Source: Albidovulum sp. (GTDB taxonomy: Bacteria > Pseudomonadota > Alphaproteobacteria > Rhodobacterales > Rhodobacteraceae). From it: DNA of 64,000 bases. Below are positions 44,468-54,949 of this stretch, piece by piece. The DNA lies in NCBI GenBank assembly GCA_028823855.1, contig JAPPFL010000027.1, forward strand, positions 139,952 to 203,951. Direction: 5' to 3'. The translations under genes and the position numbers were made by a program. The notes beneath the pieces were generated by a model. It ran no database searches. It worked only from the letters and a program-made list of their open reading frames with translations, and was not told the DNA's origin. Position 1 is the first letter of the stretch; each line of letters opens with the position of its first letter.

Positions 44468-45209
44468 GCATCGAATCCGGGACTTGAATGCTACGAACCT
44501 AGCGCGGCCAATTAACACGCTCGCGAGGGATTTGCGACCAGCATCGGCCAATGAGATTGCGGGATCGAATTAACGTGCCGTTCCCGCCCGACCAAACCCT
44601 TGCGCCGACGTTGTCCGGCGCGACCGCTATAAGGCAAGTCGACCGTGTCGCTCGCTCGACCTAGCGCAGGCAAACGGGGTTGATCAAGTCGATCCAGGCC
44701 GCGATTGCGCCATAAGACCGATACGAAGAATTCGATTCGGAATTTTTTTGTCAACCCTTCGAATTGGAGGTGTAAGCGAAGTCGCCGATGGAAAACGCTG
44801 TATTCCTTGTGCGACGGGACGAATCCGGCAAGGCATGCGTAGTTTTCGTATACGATACCGAGTGATAAATTTGCGGAAGACCGGCGCGATTCGCTTCGTT
44901 GATCGACTTTCGAAAGAATTCAACTCTGTTGGTGGAAAAGCCGCAATCGCCGCTTGTTTCAATTGACATTCGGGAGTCGCGCGTGCAGGAATCCCTTCTC
45001 TCTTTAGTATTCATGCATGTCGCCGTCGACGGTTTTCAATTGGTGTCCGGACGTGTACGCCTTCTCTTGGCATTGGAAATTCCGCGCGACGCCAAGCGTG
45101 GACAACCAATGGCTGCCGGACGGGCCGGCATGGAACATAGAGTTAGAGCGAGAATTAGCGTCGGTCCCGCAGCGGATTGAATATAGCGCAGAGAACGAAA
45201 GGCAATACG
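44468..45209. other. divergent intergenic region
   Basis: About 740 bases between two divergent transcription units. No gene recognised. It contains a T-rich run near 44740 and a 10-base palindrome at 44846-44855 listed separately. Confidence 0.5.
44846..44855. promoter_or_regulatory. palindrome, possible GntR-type operator
   Basis: TCGTATACGA is a perfect 10-base palindrome inside the divergent region, flanked by AT-rich sequence. GTATAC-centred palindromes are typical operators of FadR-branch GntR regulators. No GntR gene is in the window, so this is a suggestion from pattern only. Confidence 0.25.
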
Positions 45210-46001
45210 ATGTCAGCATCCAGCACCCTTCAGAACCTAGGCGAGATGCTCTTGTCCGGAAAAATTGAAGTTGTCGACCTGTCAGGGCCGCTCGGACCCA
45301 GTACGCCGATTTTGCAGCTGCCTCCGGAATTCGCGAAGAACACGCCGAAAATTGAAATTCACAAGATTTCAGAATACGATGATGACGGTCCTTTTTTCGC
45401 GTGGAATTGGCTGGTGCTCGGCGAGCATTCCGGAACACACTTCGATGCTCCGCACCATTGGATTACTGGCAAGGATTTCGAAGACGGGTTTACGGATTCG
45501 ATTTGTCCCCAGAATTTCGCGGCGCCGGTCAACGTTATAGACTGCTCCTCGCAGGTCGCCGAATGTCCCGACTTCCTGTTAACTGCGGATGCCGTGAGGG
45601 ACTGGGAGTCTCGGCACGGCGAAATCGCGGAAGGGGAATGGGTCGTCATGCGCAGCGACTGGTACAAGCGCAGCCACGACGAAGCGCTGTTTCTTAACAC
45701 CGATGCCGACGGACCGCATTCGCCCGGTCCGGATGCCGGATGCATTGAGTATGTTCTTTCGAAAGGCGCCATAGGCTGGGGCAATGAGTGCATCGGTACG
45801 GATGCCGGCTGCGCGGGCGGGATGACCCCTCCCTTTCCAGCGCATAATTTGCTTCACGGCGCCAACCGCTACGGTTTGGCAAGCCTTGCGCATCTGGACC
45901 GGCTACCGGCCAAGGGCGCCATACTCGTTGCAGCTCCGCTAAAAATCGTGAGAGGGACTGGCAGCCCGGTTCGCGCGCTGGCACTCGTCGCGCGCGGCTA
46001 A
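45210..46001 (+). CDS. cyclase family protein (kynurenine formamidase-like)
   Basis: 263 residues of the cyclase/kynurenine formamidase metal-dependent hydrolase family. The metal-binding signature reads GEHSGTHFDAPHHW (71-84), with His73, His77, Asp79 and a following His pair. Further on are TDAVRDWESRHGEIAEGEWV-like family segments and FPAHNLLHGANRYG. Family members hydrolyse N-formylkynurenine, isatin or carbonyl-activated cyclic amides. AAAGG lies before ATG 45210. It is followed 5 bases later by a flavoprotein paralogous to the one heading the divergent ABC operon, so the three genes probably serve one pathway. Confidence 0.88.
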   Translation: MSASSTLQNLGEMLLSGKIEVVDLSGPLGPSTPILQLPPEFAKNTPKIEIHKISEYDDDGPFFAWNWLVLGEHSGTHFDAPHHWITGKDFEDGFTDSICPQNFAAPVNVIDCSSQVAECPDFLLTADAVRDWESRHGEIAEGEWVVMRSDWYKRSHDEALFLNTDADGPHSPGPDAGCIEYVLSKGAIGWGNECIGTDAGCAGGMTPPFPAHNLLHGANRYGLASLAHLDRLPAKGAILVAAPLKIVRGTGSPVRALALVARG

Positions 46002-46006
46002 AGACG

Positions 46007-47584
46007 TTGCCAAAACCCGACGTTTCTGACCATGTCGTCGTAGGCAGCGGCATAAATTCGCTCGTTGCGGCGGCAATGCTCGCAGGAAAGGGCGATACGG
46101 TTTCGCTGCTTGAGCGCGAAGACCGTTTGGGCGGCTGCATGTTCACAGATGAAATCACGCTGCCCGGTTACAAGCACGACGTTATGGCGGCGACCTTCGT
46201 TCTTTTTCTGACATCCCCCGCTTTCGCAGAGCTCGGCGACGACCTATCGCGGCACGGTTTGGAATTCTGCCATACGCCTCATCCGACCGCCGTTCTCCGC
46301 CGCGACGGTTCGCGCCTGGTATTCAGTATGGACAGGAAAGCGAACGCGGCATCGTTCGACGCGATTTGCCAAGGCGACGGAATTCGGTATCTAGCCGACA
46401 TGGGCGAACTGGAATCGAACGCGGAATTTCTTTTTTCCGTTCTAGGCGGCGAAATTCGAAGCGCAAAGGGATGGCGCGGGTTTGCCAAGGAAGCCTTTCG
46501 GCGAAGCGTAAAGGGACTATCGGCATGGGCGGGAAATTCCCTTGTTCCCGCCCGAGGCTGGCTGGAGACAACCTATAGCTCGGAACTTGTTCAAGCGCTG
46601 TGGGCTCCTTGGGTCCTTCACGCCGGGCTGACGCCGGAATCCACGTTCAGCGGTCAAATGGGGAAGGTCATAGCGTTTGCTCTGGAAGCGGCCGGCGCGC
46701 CTGTCGCAAGGGGCGGAGCCGGTAGTGCCGTGCGCGCGTTCAAGTCGTTGATCACCGAGCGCGGAGGAAAAATTTTTACGGGCGCGGATGTTGAAAGCGT
46801 AAGGGTCAAGCGCGGCCGGGCGACTGGCGTGGAGACAGTATGCGGAAAGGAATTCAATGCCTCCAAATCCGTAATCTGCTCCCTCGCTCCGGGCCAGCTT
46901 TACGGGCGTCTGCTCAAAGGGCATTCGTTTAACGAGCACGCAATGGCATCGGCCTTCAGGCACGGGCGGGGAAACTTTCAGCTTCACTACGCCCTCGACG
47001 CCCACCCGGAGTGGAAAGCCGACGGACTCCGGAAGGTCGCGCTGATTCATCTCGCCGACAGCATCGATTCAGTTTCCAAATCAAGCAACGAAGCGGAACG
47101 CGGCATGCTTCCTGAAACGCCCACGATATGCGTCGGCCAGCCTCATTCGCTCGATGCGTCTCGGTGCCCGGAAGGCAAGGCCGTTCTGTGGGTACAGGTT
47201 CCCGACGCGCCTCGGATCATCAAGGGCGACTCGGCGGGACAAATTGAAACCGAGGCAATGTGGACCGCAGAGACAAAGGAAGCGTTTGCGGACAGAATCG
47301 AAATGTTGCTCTCTGATCATATTAAAGATTTTCGAGGCATCGCTTTGGCGCGACGCGCGTACTCCCCGGCGGACCTCGAATCACTGAACGTAAATCTAGT
47401 CGGAGGCGATCCGTACGGCGGCTCCTGCACTGTCGATCAATCGCTTTTTTGGAGGCCGTTTTCGAACTCAAGCGAAGCGACGACTCCGGTAAGGAAGCTC
47501 TTCCATATCGGATCATCGACGCACCCGGGACCCGGTCTGTCGGGCGGGTCCGGATACAATCTGGCGAAGAGGCTCGGAGCTTGA
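46007..47584 (+). CDS. FAD-dependent oxidoreductase, PYROXD2/phytoene desaturase-like (copy 2)
   Basis: A 525-residue paralogue of the flavoprotein at 42.9-44.5 kb. N-terminal VVGSGINSLVAAAMLAGKGD is the FAD-binding motif, then EREDRLGGCMFTDEITLPGY. The C-terminal FAD segment is IGSSTHPGPGLSGGSGYNLA. Conserved blocks shared with copy 1 include HPEWKAD, CVGQP, LDASRCPEGKAVLWVQV and NLVGGDPYGGS. The only start upstream of the FAD motif is TTG at 46007, 5 bases after the cyclase stop, which implies translational coupling. Substrate unknown. Confidence 0.87.
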   Translation: MPKPDVSDHVVVGSGINSLVAAAMLAGKGDTVSLLEREDRLGGCMFTDEITLPGYKHDVMAATFVLFLTSPAFAELGDDLSRHGLEFCHTPHPTAVLRRDGSRLVFSMDRKANAASFDAICQGDGIRYLADMGELESNAEFLFSVLGGEIRSAKGWRGFAKEAFRRSVKGLSAWAGNSLVPARGWLETTYSSELVQALWAPWVLHAGLTPESTFSGQMGKVIAFALEAAGAPVARGGAGSAVRAFKSLITERGGKIFTGADVESVRVKRGRATGVETVCGKEFNASKSVICSLAPGQLYGRLLKGHSFNEHAMASAFRHGRGNFQLHYALDAHPEWKADGLRKVALIHLADSIDSVSKSSNEAERGMLPETPTICVGQPHSLDASRCPEGKAVLWVQVPDAPRIIKGDSAGQIETEAMWTAETKEAFADRIEMLLSDHIKDFRGIALARRAYSPADLESLNVNLVGGDPYGGSCTVDQSLFWRPFSNSSEATTPVRKLFHIGSSTHPGPGLSGGSGYNLAKRLGA

Positions 47585-47602
47585 CGCTCGCATTGCACCT
47601 TT

Positions 47603-48238
47603 ATGTCCAACGCTAGCACAAAAGCCGAAACGGCTGGGAATACCGAAGCCGGTCTGAATCGCGCTAAACGCGTCGCTAGGATAGCGGCGAAAAACCGCCG
47701 CAGGGCGGCGTATTCCCGGAGCAAGTGCGACCGAGCATGCGAAATCCTTGTAGAGTATGCGCAAAGCGTGCCCGACCTTGACATCGTTTCCGCATATGTG
47801 CCGATAATGTCCGAAATTAGCCCTTTGAATGCGATGCATGAGTTATTTCGCAACGGGATGCGCGTGTGCTTGCCTGTTGTTGTTGATTCGCGTCAGCCTC
47901 TAAGCTTTCGAGAATGGCATCCGGGCATTTCAATGGAAATCGGCGCATTTGGAACTTCCGCCCCCGCGCAGGGAGAATGGCTTGATCCAAAACTATTGGT
48001 TGTTCCCCTCCTGGCCTTCGACCGCCAAGGCAATCGCCTAGGCTACGGCGGCGGATTTTACGATCGAACTATCGCCAAGCTAGAGTCCGCGAAAGCTGTT
48101 CGCAAGGTCGGATTCGCATTCGCGGAACAGGAGTGCGTGTCTGTGCCCAGGGGCGACGGCGATCGTCGACTTGATGCCATCGTCACCCAGTCCGAAGTCA
48201 TTCGCGTCGACGATTTTTTTCAATTGGCGCAAGCCTAG
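47603..48238 (+). CDS. 5-formyltetrahydrofolate cyclo-ligase
   Basis: A 211-residue enzyme that converts 5-formyl-THF to 5,10-methenyl-THF using ATP. The family C-terminal signature is PLLAFDRQGNRLGYGGGFYD, which holds the ATP-binding GYGGGFYDR. The N-terminal part has the basic helix expected of the family (AAKNRRRAAYSRSKCDRA). It starts 18 bases after the flavoprotein gene but belongs by function to core one-carbon metabolism, together with the YmdB-type gene that follows 17 bases later. Confidence 0.92.
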   Translation: MSNASTKAETAGNTEAGLNRAKRVARIAAKNRRRAAYSRSKCDRACEILVEYAQSVPDLDIVSAYVPIMSEISPLNAMHELFRNGMRVCLPVVVDSRQPLSFREWHPGISMEIGAFGTSAPAQGEWLDPKLLVVPLLAFDRQGNRLGYGGGFYDRTIAKLESAKAVRKVGFAFAEQECVSVPRGDGDRRLDAIVTQSEVIRVDDFFQLAQA

Positions 48239-48255
48239 CCGGAAAGGAAAACTCG

Positions 48256-49071
48256 ATGCGAATTCTCTTCCTCGGCGATGTCGTCGGCAGGACTGGACGA
48301 AGCGCAATAACCGGAAGGCTACCCAAGCTTCGCGCTGAATTGAACGTCGATTTCATCGCGGTAAACTGCGAGAACGCTACCAATGGACTTGGGCTTTCGC
48401 CCGCGCACGCGAGAGCCATTTTGGCGGCGGGAGCGGATTGCATTACTCTAGGCGATCATGCGTTCGACCAACGCGACATGATCGACTACGTGGCGAAAGA
48501 GCCGCGTATCGTCCTACCGCTAAACTATGCAAAGAAGCAGCCAGCGCCGGGCGCCAGAGTATTCCGGGCGGGCGGCAAAAAAATCCTGGTCGCCGTTGCC
48601 CTGGGCCGAGTGTTCATGAATCGGCCGTTCGACGATCCATTTGAGCCGGTGAGTTCCATACTTGACAAATTTCGCCTTGGCACCGCCGTTGATGCCTCCA
48701 TCGTGGAAATCCACGCTGAAGCGACATCTGAAAAAGCGGCGATTGGAATTTGGTGCGACGGACGCGCATCGCTCGTCGTCGGCACGCACACGCATGTTCC
48801 GACCGCGGACGCGCGGATTCTGGACAAAGGCACCGGCTTCGTGAGCGATATAGGCATGTGCGGCGACTACAATTCGATCATAGGAATGAACGCGGACGAA
48901 CCGCTTACAAGGTTCGTATCGGGAATGCCCGGGAAACGGATTCAACCGGCCACCGGAGAATCGACGATCTCAGGCGTAATCGTCGAATTGGATGACGCGA
49001 CCGGGCTTGCCAGGCGCATTGCCCCGCTGCGCGAGGGCGGGTCGCTCGAAAATGCGTTCGGCTTGCACTAA
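48256..49071 (+). CDS. metallophosphoesterase, TIGR00282/YmdB family
   Basis: A 271-residue calcineurin-like phosphoesterase of the YmdB family (2',3'-cyclic nucleotide phosphodiesterase activity is reported for relatives). Metal-site motifs are FLGDVVGRTGR at the N-terminus, VNCENATNG, LGDHAFD, the HAEATSEK helix start and VGTHTHVPTADAR. GGAAAGGA lies upstream of the ATG. It follows 5-formyl-THF cyclo-ligase, a frequent alphaproteobacterial order. Confidence 0.92.
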   Translation: MRILFLGDVVGRTGRSAITGRLPKLRAELNVDFIAVNCENATNGLGLSPAHARAILAAGADCITLGDHAFDQRDMIDYVAKEPRIVLPLNYAKKQPAPGARVFRAGGKKILVAVALGRVFMNRPFDDPFEPVSSILDKFRLGTAVDASIVEIHAEATSEKAAIGIWCDGRASLVVGTHTHVPTADARILDKGTGFVSDIGMCGDYNSIIGMNADEPLTRFVSGMPGKRIQPATGESTISGVIVELDDATGLARRIAPLREGGSLENAFGLH

Positions 49072-49148
49072 AAATTTACTTGGAACTGGATGCAGCGCGT
49101 TCAAGTCTCCGCGATTGGAATTCAGCCGGAAGAGAGCCTGACGACACT

Positions 49149-49835
49149 GTGAGCGCCCCAATTTCAATCGTGGTTCCGACTAGGAACGCCGCCAGTCAAA
49201 TCGGCGGAACGCTTGCCAGCCTCTACGAAGGAATAGATGCCGGGCTGATTAGAGATCTGGTGATTAGCGACGGCGATTCAGTAGATGAAATTGCCGAAAT
49301 TGCCGACGATGTCGGCGCCGTGCTAATCCGGGGTCGCGCCGGGAGGGGAACACAGCTCGCAGCGGGAGCCAAGGCCGCAAAGGGAGACTGGCTGCTTTTT
49401 CTGCACGCGGATACCCGGCTCTCCGGCGGATGGACGGCGGATGCGGCCGAGCATATGGCGAATTCGCCGGAAATGGCGGCTTATTTCAAGCTCGAATTCA
49501 ATTCCGACAGCGTGGCGGCCAAAGCCGTCGCGGCATGGGCGAATTTCCGGTCGCGAGCATTTGACCTGCCTTACGGCGACCAGGGACTGCTCTTATCCCG
49601 AAAACTCTACGATTCCATCGGCGGATATCCTCCAATTCCTATCATGGAAGATGTCGTCGTGGCGAAACGGCTGCGAGGTCAGTTGCTGATGCTTAATGGC
49701 AAAGCGAAAACCGATGCCTCTCACTACGTAGAGCGAGGATGGATCAGGCACGGTTTGGGAAACCTCGCGCTTCTGGCGAAGCACCAGCTAGGCTCGACGC
49801 CAGGAAGCCTAGGAAACAAAAATGGCCGCCGCTAG
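49149..49835 (+). CDS. glycosyltransferase, TIGR04283 family
   Basis: About 228 residues of a GT-A, family-2-like glycosyltransferase. The N-terminal strand PISIVVPTRNAASQIGGTLA is followed by LFLHADTRL with the DxD-like region and DLPYGDQGLLLSRKLYDSIG. It matches the TIGR04283 (selenodomain-associated transferase 2) branch, of unknown acceptor. The start is given as GTG 49149, just before the family N-terminus; TTG 49080 is an alternative that adds 23 residues. It is convergent with the MsbA-like gene. Confidence 0.82.
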   Translation: MSAPISIVVPTRNAASQIGGTLASLYEGIDAGLIRDLVISDGDSVDEIAEIADDVGAVLIRGRAGRGTQLAAGAKAAKGDWLLFLHADTRLSGGWTADAAEHMANSPEMAAYFKLEFNSDSVAAKAVAAWANFRSRAFDLPYGDQGLLLSRKLYDSIGGYPPIPIMEDVVVAKRLRGQLLMLNGKAKTDASHYVERGWIRHGLGNLALLAKHQLGSTPGSLGNKNGRR

Positions 49836-50010
49836 TCGCTCTTTAGGCGTCGGCGGCGCCGGGATCGCATAGTTGCACGAAATTTGGTCGCTGCTCCGGC
49901 CACGGCGCTTTCGCGCAACCGGTCAGGGCGGTCGACCAATTCGCGGCCTAGGCCGGTCGTCTGTCGCCAATTAAAGAAGTTTGAAATTTTCCGAACGGAT
50001 TCAAATACTC

Positions 50011-51780
50011 CTAGTTCGCCGTGAAAACCTGCGTTTCGCAAAGCTGAGCGTATAGTCCGCCATTCATGAGCAAATCCTCGTGCTTTCCTTCCTCGGAAAT
50101 TTCGCCGCCGCCCAAAACCAAAATTTGGTCGGCATCCCGCGCCGTTGCGAGCCTATGGGATATCGTCAGGATCGTTCTTCCGTCCAACAATGATGCGAGA
50201 GCTTGCTGAACGATCTCTTCCGATTGCGCATCCAATGCGGACGTCGGCTCGTCCAGAAGAAGTATCGGAGCATTTCTCAGCAGCGCCCTGGCGATTGCTA
50301 CGCGCTGCCTTTGCCCCCCTGATAGATTGCCGCCCCTAACGCCCGCGGGCGCATCCAATCCGCCCGGAAGATTGTCCGTGAATTCAGCGATTAGCGCAGC
50401 ATCTACGGCATTTTTTAGTTCCGCCGCCGTGGCATCGGGTTTTCCCAATAGTATGTTTTCGCGAATCGATTCGTCGAATAGCCACGAATCCTGGGACACG
50501 ACGGAAAAGCAATTCCGGAGCGAAGCAATGTCCATTGCCGAAATGTTACGGTCGCCAATCAAAATGGTTCCGGAATCTGGATCGACTATCCGGGTAAGGA
50601 GGTTGAATACGGTTGACTTGCCGGCTCCCGACACTCCGACCAGGGCCGTTGTCTTTCCCGCAACGGCGCGAAACGAAAGGCCCGAAAGCACTTGCATGTC
50701 GCCGTAGGAAAAGTCGACATTTTCGAATACGATGTCGGATGCCGCTATGTCCGCCGGCGGCGGCTCGGGCCGGATCGGATTCACGATCTCGGGTCTGTTG
50801 CTCAAGACTTCTCGCAGTCGGCCGAGAGATACGCGGGCAACTTGCCAGGCACCCGTTAAGCCGCCAATGCGACGCACCGGGTCGAAAAGCAGCACTACCG
50901 CCGTAAAGAAGCTCATGAAGTCTCCGACCGTTCGCGAACCGTCGATTACATCGCGGCCGGCAATCATGAGTATGCCCAAAAATCCTATTCCGGCGACGAT
51001 GTCCACCAGCGCGGGAAGACTAGCCTGCCCGGCCACCGTTCGAACGGCCGCGCGCCTGTAAATTCTGCTCTTGTCCAGAAACCGATCCATCTGAAGTTCT
51101 TCATGCAAATTCAGCTTGATCGCGTGGATGCCGTGGAAGATTTCGTCCAGCCTCATGGAGATTTCGCCGGCGGTTTCGCGCAGCGTTTTCGCAAACTTTC
51201 TCGTAAATCCGTGAACTTTGATTACCGGGAGTATAAGAAGCGGCGCTCCCGCAACAGCAACGAATGTCCAAAGGATATCGATGGAAAATGCCACCCAGAG
51301 AAGCGCAATTACGGATATTCCGTCGCGAACCCCGGTGGATAGGAGGCCGAACCACGCTTGATTCAAGGCGACGGAGTCGCCCAAAATCCGGTCGAGCAGG
51401 CGCCCGGGCGGATTGTCGTCGAAGTAAACGGAATCGAGCGTGAGAACATGGCGCATCAAGTCGTTGCGCAGTGCGAGCAGCACGCGTTCACCGATCCAGG
51501 CCGTAATGATCCTTTGTACGAAACCGGCCAGCCCCCGAATTACGAATAAGGAAAGGACGAGCAATCCAACCCAATGAAGCATCTCGGTTTTTTTCAGCGA
51601 AAAGACATCGTCGAACATGGGCTTGATCATGTAGCTTAAGAGACCAAGCGTGCCGCCTTGGATCGACATGAAAATGAACGCCGCAATGATATGCCCGGCA
51701 TAGCGCTTCAAATAAGTGCGGGCATACCATTTGGCCAAGCGATACGGCGTGTCGGGCTCAGATTTGAAATTTGAATTCAA
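50011..51780 (-). CDS. ABC exporter, MsbA-like (fused permease and ATPase)
   Basis: About 589 residues. The N-terminal half carries six membrane segments, starting at HIIAAFIFMSIQGGTLGLLS, and the C-terminal half is the ATPase: Walker A GVSGAGKST, signature LSGGQRQRVAIARALL, Walker B LLLDEPTSALD. This arrangement is that of homodimeric lipid A/lipid flippases and drug exporters. The start is set at TTG 51780, with GGAG 8 bases upstream, because the longer frame to 51879 adds an Arg-rich segment not seen in the family. It is transcribed away from valS on the same strand, about 270 bases downstream of it. Confidence 0.88.
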   Translation of the reverse strand: MNSNFKSEPDTPYRLAKWYARTYLKRYAGHIIAAFIFMSIQGGTLGLLSYMIKPMFDDVFSLKKTEMLHWVGLLVLSLFVIRGLAGFVQRIITAWIGERVLLALRNDLMRHVLTLDSVYFDDNPPGRLLDRILGDSVALNQAWFGLLSTGVRDGISVIALLWVAFSIDILWTFVAVAGAPLLILPVIKVHGFTRKFAKTLRETAGEISMRLDEIFHGIHAIKLNLHEELQMDRFLDKSRIYRRAAVRTVAGQASLPALVDIVAGIGFLGILMIAGRDVIDGSRTVGDFMSFFTAVVLLFDPVRRIGGLTGAWQVARVSLGRLREVLSNRPEIVNPIRPEPPPADIAASDIVFENVDFSYGDMQVLSGLSFRAVAGKTTALVGVSGAGKSTVFNLLTRIVDPDSGTILIGDRNISAMDIASLRNCFSVVSQDSWLFDESIRENILLGKPDATAAELKNAVDAALIAEFTDNLPGGLDAPAGVRGGNLSGGQRQRVAIARALLRNAPILLLDEPTSALDAQSEEIVQQALASLLDGRTILTISHRLATARDADQILVLGGGEISEEGKHEDLLMNGGLYAQLCETQVFTAN

Positions 51781-52047
51781 TCTAACGGCTCCGCATTCGA
51801 ATTTTCGCCTTGGGCGCGTACGGTTCGCTTTGAGAACTGCAATCCTGCAATCGATGCCCCGGATAGTCGAAGGAGCCAAACGCTCGAATGCTTCCGGTTC
51901 GGCGATCGAATGCGCAGGTAGTATGTCGAATCCCTAGGATTTTTTTCAACCCCAAATCCTTTCAGAAATCCGGCGCAAATTCTTCAACGAATTCAAACTC
52001 TCGCCCGTCGCCAAGCGAAACGTCAGTTTGCCGGCGAGCGACCGAAT

Positions 52048-54786
52048 TCACGACGCTTCGTCAAGACGCGCTATCGCTTCAGATAGAATTCCGGCTTCGC
52101 TGCTTTTCTCGGCGAGTTTTTCCTTGGTTGATTCGACGACATCATCGGGAGCCGAGGCGACGAATTTCGAATTCCCGAGCCGCCCGTTCAACCCGGCAAT
52201 TTCTTTTTGCAGCTTGTCTCGTGATTTCTGGAGCCGCGCCTTCTCGGCTAAAATGTCAACTATCCCGGCAAGCTCGAGATTAAAAACGCTTCCCTGTACA
52301 GAAACCGTAATCGATCCCTTCGGGAAGGGCTCCGAGGCCAATAGCGCCTCGACTCTGGCAAGCTTCATGATCAGCGGCTCCGATCGTTCGTAGACCGCCT
52401 TCCTCTCTTCGTCCAAAGAAACGCTGTAGATCGGAATAAATGCGCCCGCTGGCACTCTTAGTTGAGCGCGAACGGAACGAATTTCCTCGATCAATTCTAT
52501 AACCCAGCGGATTTCGTCGGATGCGGATTTCTCCAAAAGTCCGCCTGTTCGGCATTCGGGCCAATCCTGGTGGACGAGAAGATTTTCGCGTTTCGCGGTT
52601 TGATGCCAAAGTTCCTCCGTTACGAACGGCATAAACGGGTGAAGCATGATAAGGCATTGATCAATCATCCAGGACATGCAAGCCTTGGTTTCTTCCGCTA
52701 CCCGCTGATCGCAGGAAGCAAACAAGGGCTTCGCGAACTCAACATACCAGTCGCATACGGTTCCCCAAACAAATGCATAGAGGCCATTGGCGGCATCATT
52801 GAACCGATAGGCGCCGAGAGCGGCGTTCGTCGACTCCAATACTCGCGCGGCCTCGCCGACCGCCCATTTGTTGACTTCATGGTTCACCGATCCCGGATCG
52901 AAGCTGGCATCCCGCGCGCATCCGTTCAATTCTGCAAATCTCGCCGCATTCCAAATTTTCGTAGCGAAATTCCGATAGCCTGCGACCCGCTGCTCCGACA
53001 ATCTCAGGTCGCGGCCCATTGCCGCCATCGAAGCAAGCGTAAATCGAACCGAGTCAGCACCGTATCTGTCGATAAGTTCGAGCGGATCGATAACGTTGCC
53101 CAGCGATTTCGACATCTTTTTGCCCTTCGCATCAAGTACAAGCGCGTGGACGTAAACAGTGTGAAACGGGATATCGCCTACGACCGCAAGTTGCATCATC
53201 ATCATTCTGGCGACCCAAAAGAAAATTATGTCAAATCCCGTTACCAGTACATCGGTGGGAAAGTACTTGCGGAGTTCGGGCGTGTCATTCGGCCAGCCCA
53301 ATGTGCCGATCGGCCAAAGGCCGGAAGAAAACCAAGTATCGAGAACATCGGGGTCGCGTACGAGCCGCTTTCCTCCCGACATGGCGACCGCTTCCTCTTC
53401 CGAAGGCGCGCAAAACTGGTTTCCATCCTCGTCGTACCATACCGGGATTTGATGGCCCCACCATAGCTGGCGCGAAATGCACCATGGCTCGATATTTTCG
53501 AGCCAGCGGAAATACGTGCCCGCGTACTGCTCAGGAAGAATTCTAGTACGACCGTCCTTGACCGCCGCGATCGCCGGTTCGACAATTTTTGCGGCGTCCA
53601 CGAACCACTGGTCCGTAAGGTAGGGTTCAATGGCGACTTTGGATCGGTCGCCTTTCGGAACCATGTGCCTGTCGTCTTCGACTTTGTCCAGCCAACCTTG
53701 AGCCTCGGCGAGATCGACGATTTTCAATCGCGCCTCGTAGCGATCCATTCCGTGCAATCGCATCGCCTCGGGTTCGGGAGCGCAGCCTCGCAGGAATTCG
53801 TCGTTTCCTTCGAGAAACATTGCGGCGCTTGGATCCATGACGTTGACGGAGGCGGCCCCGACGCGCTGCCCTACGCCCCAATCATTAAAATCATGGGCGG
53901 GCGTGATCTTGACAGCGCCCGTGCCTTTCTTGGGGTCGGCGTATTCGTCGGCAACGACGGGGATCGATCTACCGGCAAGCGGTAGCTTTGCGGTTTTTCC
54001 GATCAATCGCCGATAGCGGTCGTCGTCCGGGTGAACGGCGACCGCCGTATCGCCCAGCATCGTTTCAGGCCTCGTCGTCGCAACGACAATATAGTCCCGA
54101 GATTCCCACTCGACCGGCGCGCCATCGTCGTTAAAGGCAACCGGGTGCTCGTACGCAACGCCGTCTTCGAGCCCGTAGCGGAAATGCCATAGCTTCCCGT
54201 CTTCTTCGACTTGTTCAACTTCAAGATCCGAAATTGCCGACCGAAAATGGGGGTCCCAATTGACTAGCCTTTTTCCTCGGTAAATGAATCCCTTTCGATA
54301 CAGATCGACAAATACCTTGAGTACTGCGTCGTGGAATCCCTCGTCCATCGTAAAGCGGTTGCGCGACCAGTCGCACGACGCCCCCAGCCTTTTCAGCTGG
54401 TTGATTATCGCATCTCCCGATTGCTCCTTCCATTCCCAGACCTTGGAAAGGAACTTTTCCCGCCCAAGTTCGCTTCGGGAAGGCTGTCCGGTTTCCGCAA
54501 GCATTCGCTCGACCACCATTTGCGTCGCGATGCCCGCATGATCCTGGCCCGGTTGCCAAAGCACATTGTAACCGCGCATGCGATGCCAGCGAACCAGTAT
54601 GTCCTGAATTGTATTGTTGAAGGCGTGACCCATATGGAGCGAGCCGGTGACATTGGGCGGCGGGATCATGATGCAGTAGGATTCCGAATCGGGCTTCGAA
54701 TTCGCACCGGCTTTGAACGCATCGGTTTCTTGCCACTTGAAATTAATTCGAGATTCTGTTTCGCCAGCGTTAAATGTCTTTTCCAT
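52048..54786 (-). CDS. valS: valyl-tRNA synthetase
   Basis: A 912-residue class I synthetase that charges tRNA-Val. The HIGH-type motif appears in [15 protein letters not shown] and the KMSKS motif in [17 protein letters not shown]. The editing (CP1) domain lies between, with [14 protein letters not shown]. The C-terminal coiled coil typical of ValS is present ([20 protein letters not shown]). The start is at [12 protein letters not shown] (54786); an in-frame ATG at 54798 or 54852 is possible. Confidence 0.96.
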   Translation of the reverse strand: MEKTFNAGETESRINFKWQETDAFKAGANSKPDSESYCIMIPPPNVTGSLHMGHAFNNTIQDILVRWHRMRGYNVLWQPGQDHAGIATQMVVERMLAETGQPSRSELGREKFLSKVWEWKEQSGDAIINQLKRLGASCDWSRNRFTMDEGFHDAVLKVFVDLYRKGFIYRGKRLVNWDPHFRSAISDLEVEQVEEDGKLWHFRYGLEDGVAYEHPVAFNDDGAPVEWESRDYIVVATTRPETMLGDTAVAVHPDDDRYRRLIGKTAKLPLAGRSIPVVADEYADPKKGTGAVKITPAHDFNDWGVGQRVGAASVNVMDPSAAMFLEGNDEFLRGCAPEPEAMRLHGMDRYEARLKIVDLAEAQGWLDKVEDDRHMVPKGDRSKVAIEPYLTDQWFVDAAKIVEPAIAAVKDGRTRILPEQYAGTYFRWLENIEPWCISRQLWWGHQIPVWYDEDGNQFCAPSEEEAVAMSGGKRLVRDPDVLDTWFSSGLWPIGTLGWPNDTPELRKYFPTDVLVTGFDIIFFWVARMMMMQLAVVGDIPFHTVYVHALVLDAKGKKMSKSLGNVIDPLELIDRYGADSVRFTLASMAAMGRDLRLSEQRVAGYRNFATKIWNAARFAELNGCARDASFDPGSVNHEVNKWAVGEAARVLESTNAALGAYRFNDAANGLYAFVWGTVCDWYVEFAKPLFASCDQRVAEETKACMSWMIDQCLIMLHPFMPFVTEELWHQTAKRENLLVHQDWPECRTGGLLEKSASDEIRWVIELIEEIRSVRAQLRVPAGAFIPIYSVSLDEERKAVYERSEPLIMKLARVEALLASEPFPKGSITVSVQGSVFNLELAGIVDILAEKARLQKSRDKLQKEIAGLNGRLGNSKFVASAPDDVVESTKEKLAEKSSEAGILSEAIARLDEAS

Positions 54787-54949
54787 GGCTCTTCGCATTT
54801 CCGCAGATTCGCTGCTTTGGGAAGGCTCGCCAATACCAAAAGGACGCGGCAAAGTTAATGCCGCAATTTCCGAGTTGCCGTGCTCAAGCTAATTCGCCAC
54901 TGCCTTCGGAAGTCGGTAGTCGGGCCTGGCAGCCGCCCGACCAAGGGAA

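Noticed and set aside
52462-53466. 334-codon plus-strand frame opposite valS
   Set aside because: Antisense shadow of valS; no recognisable domain.
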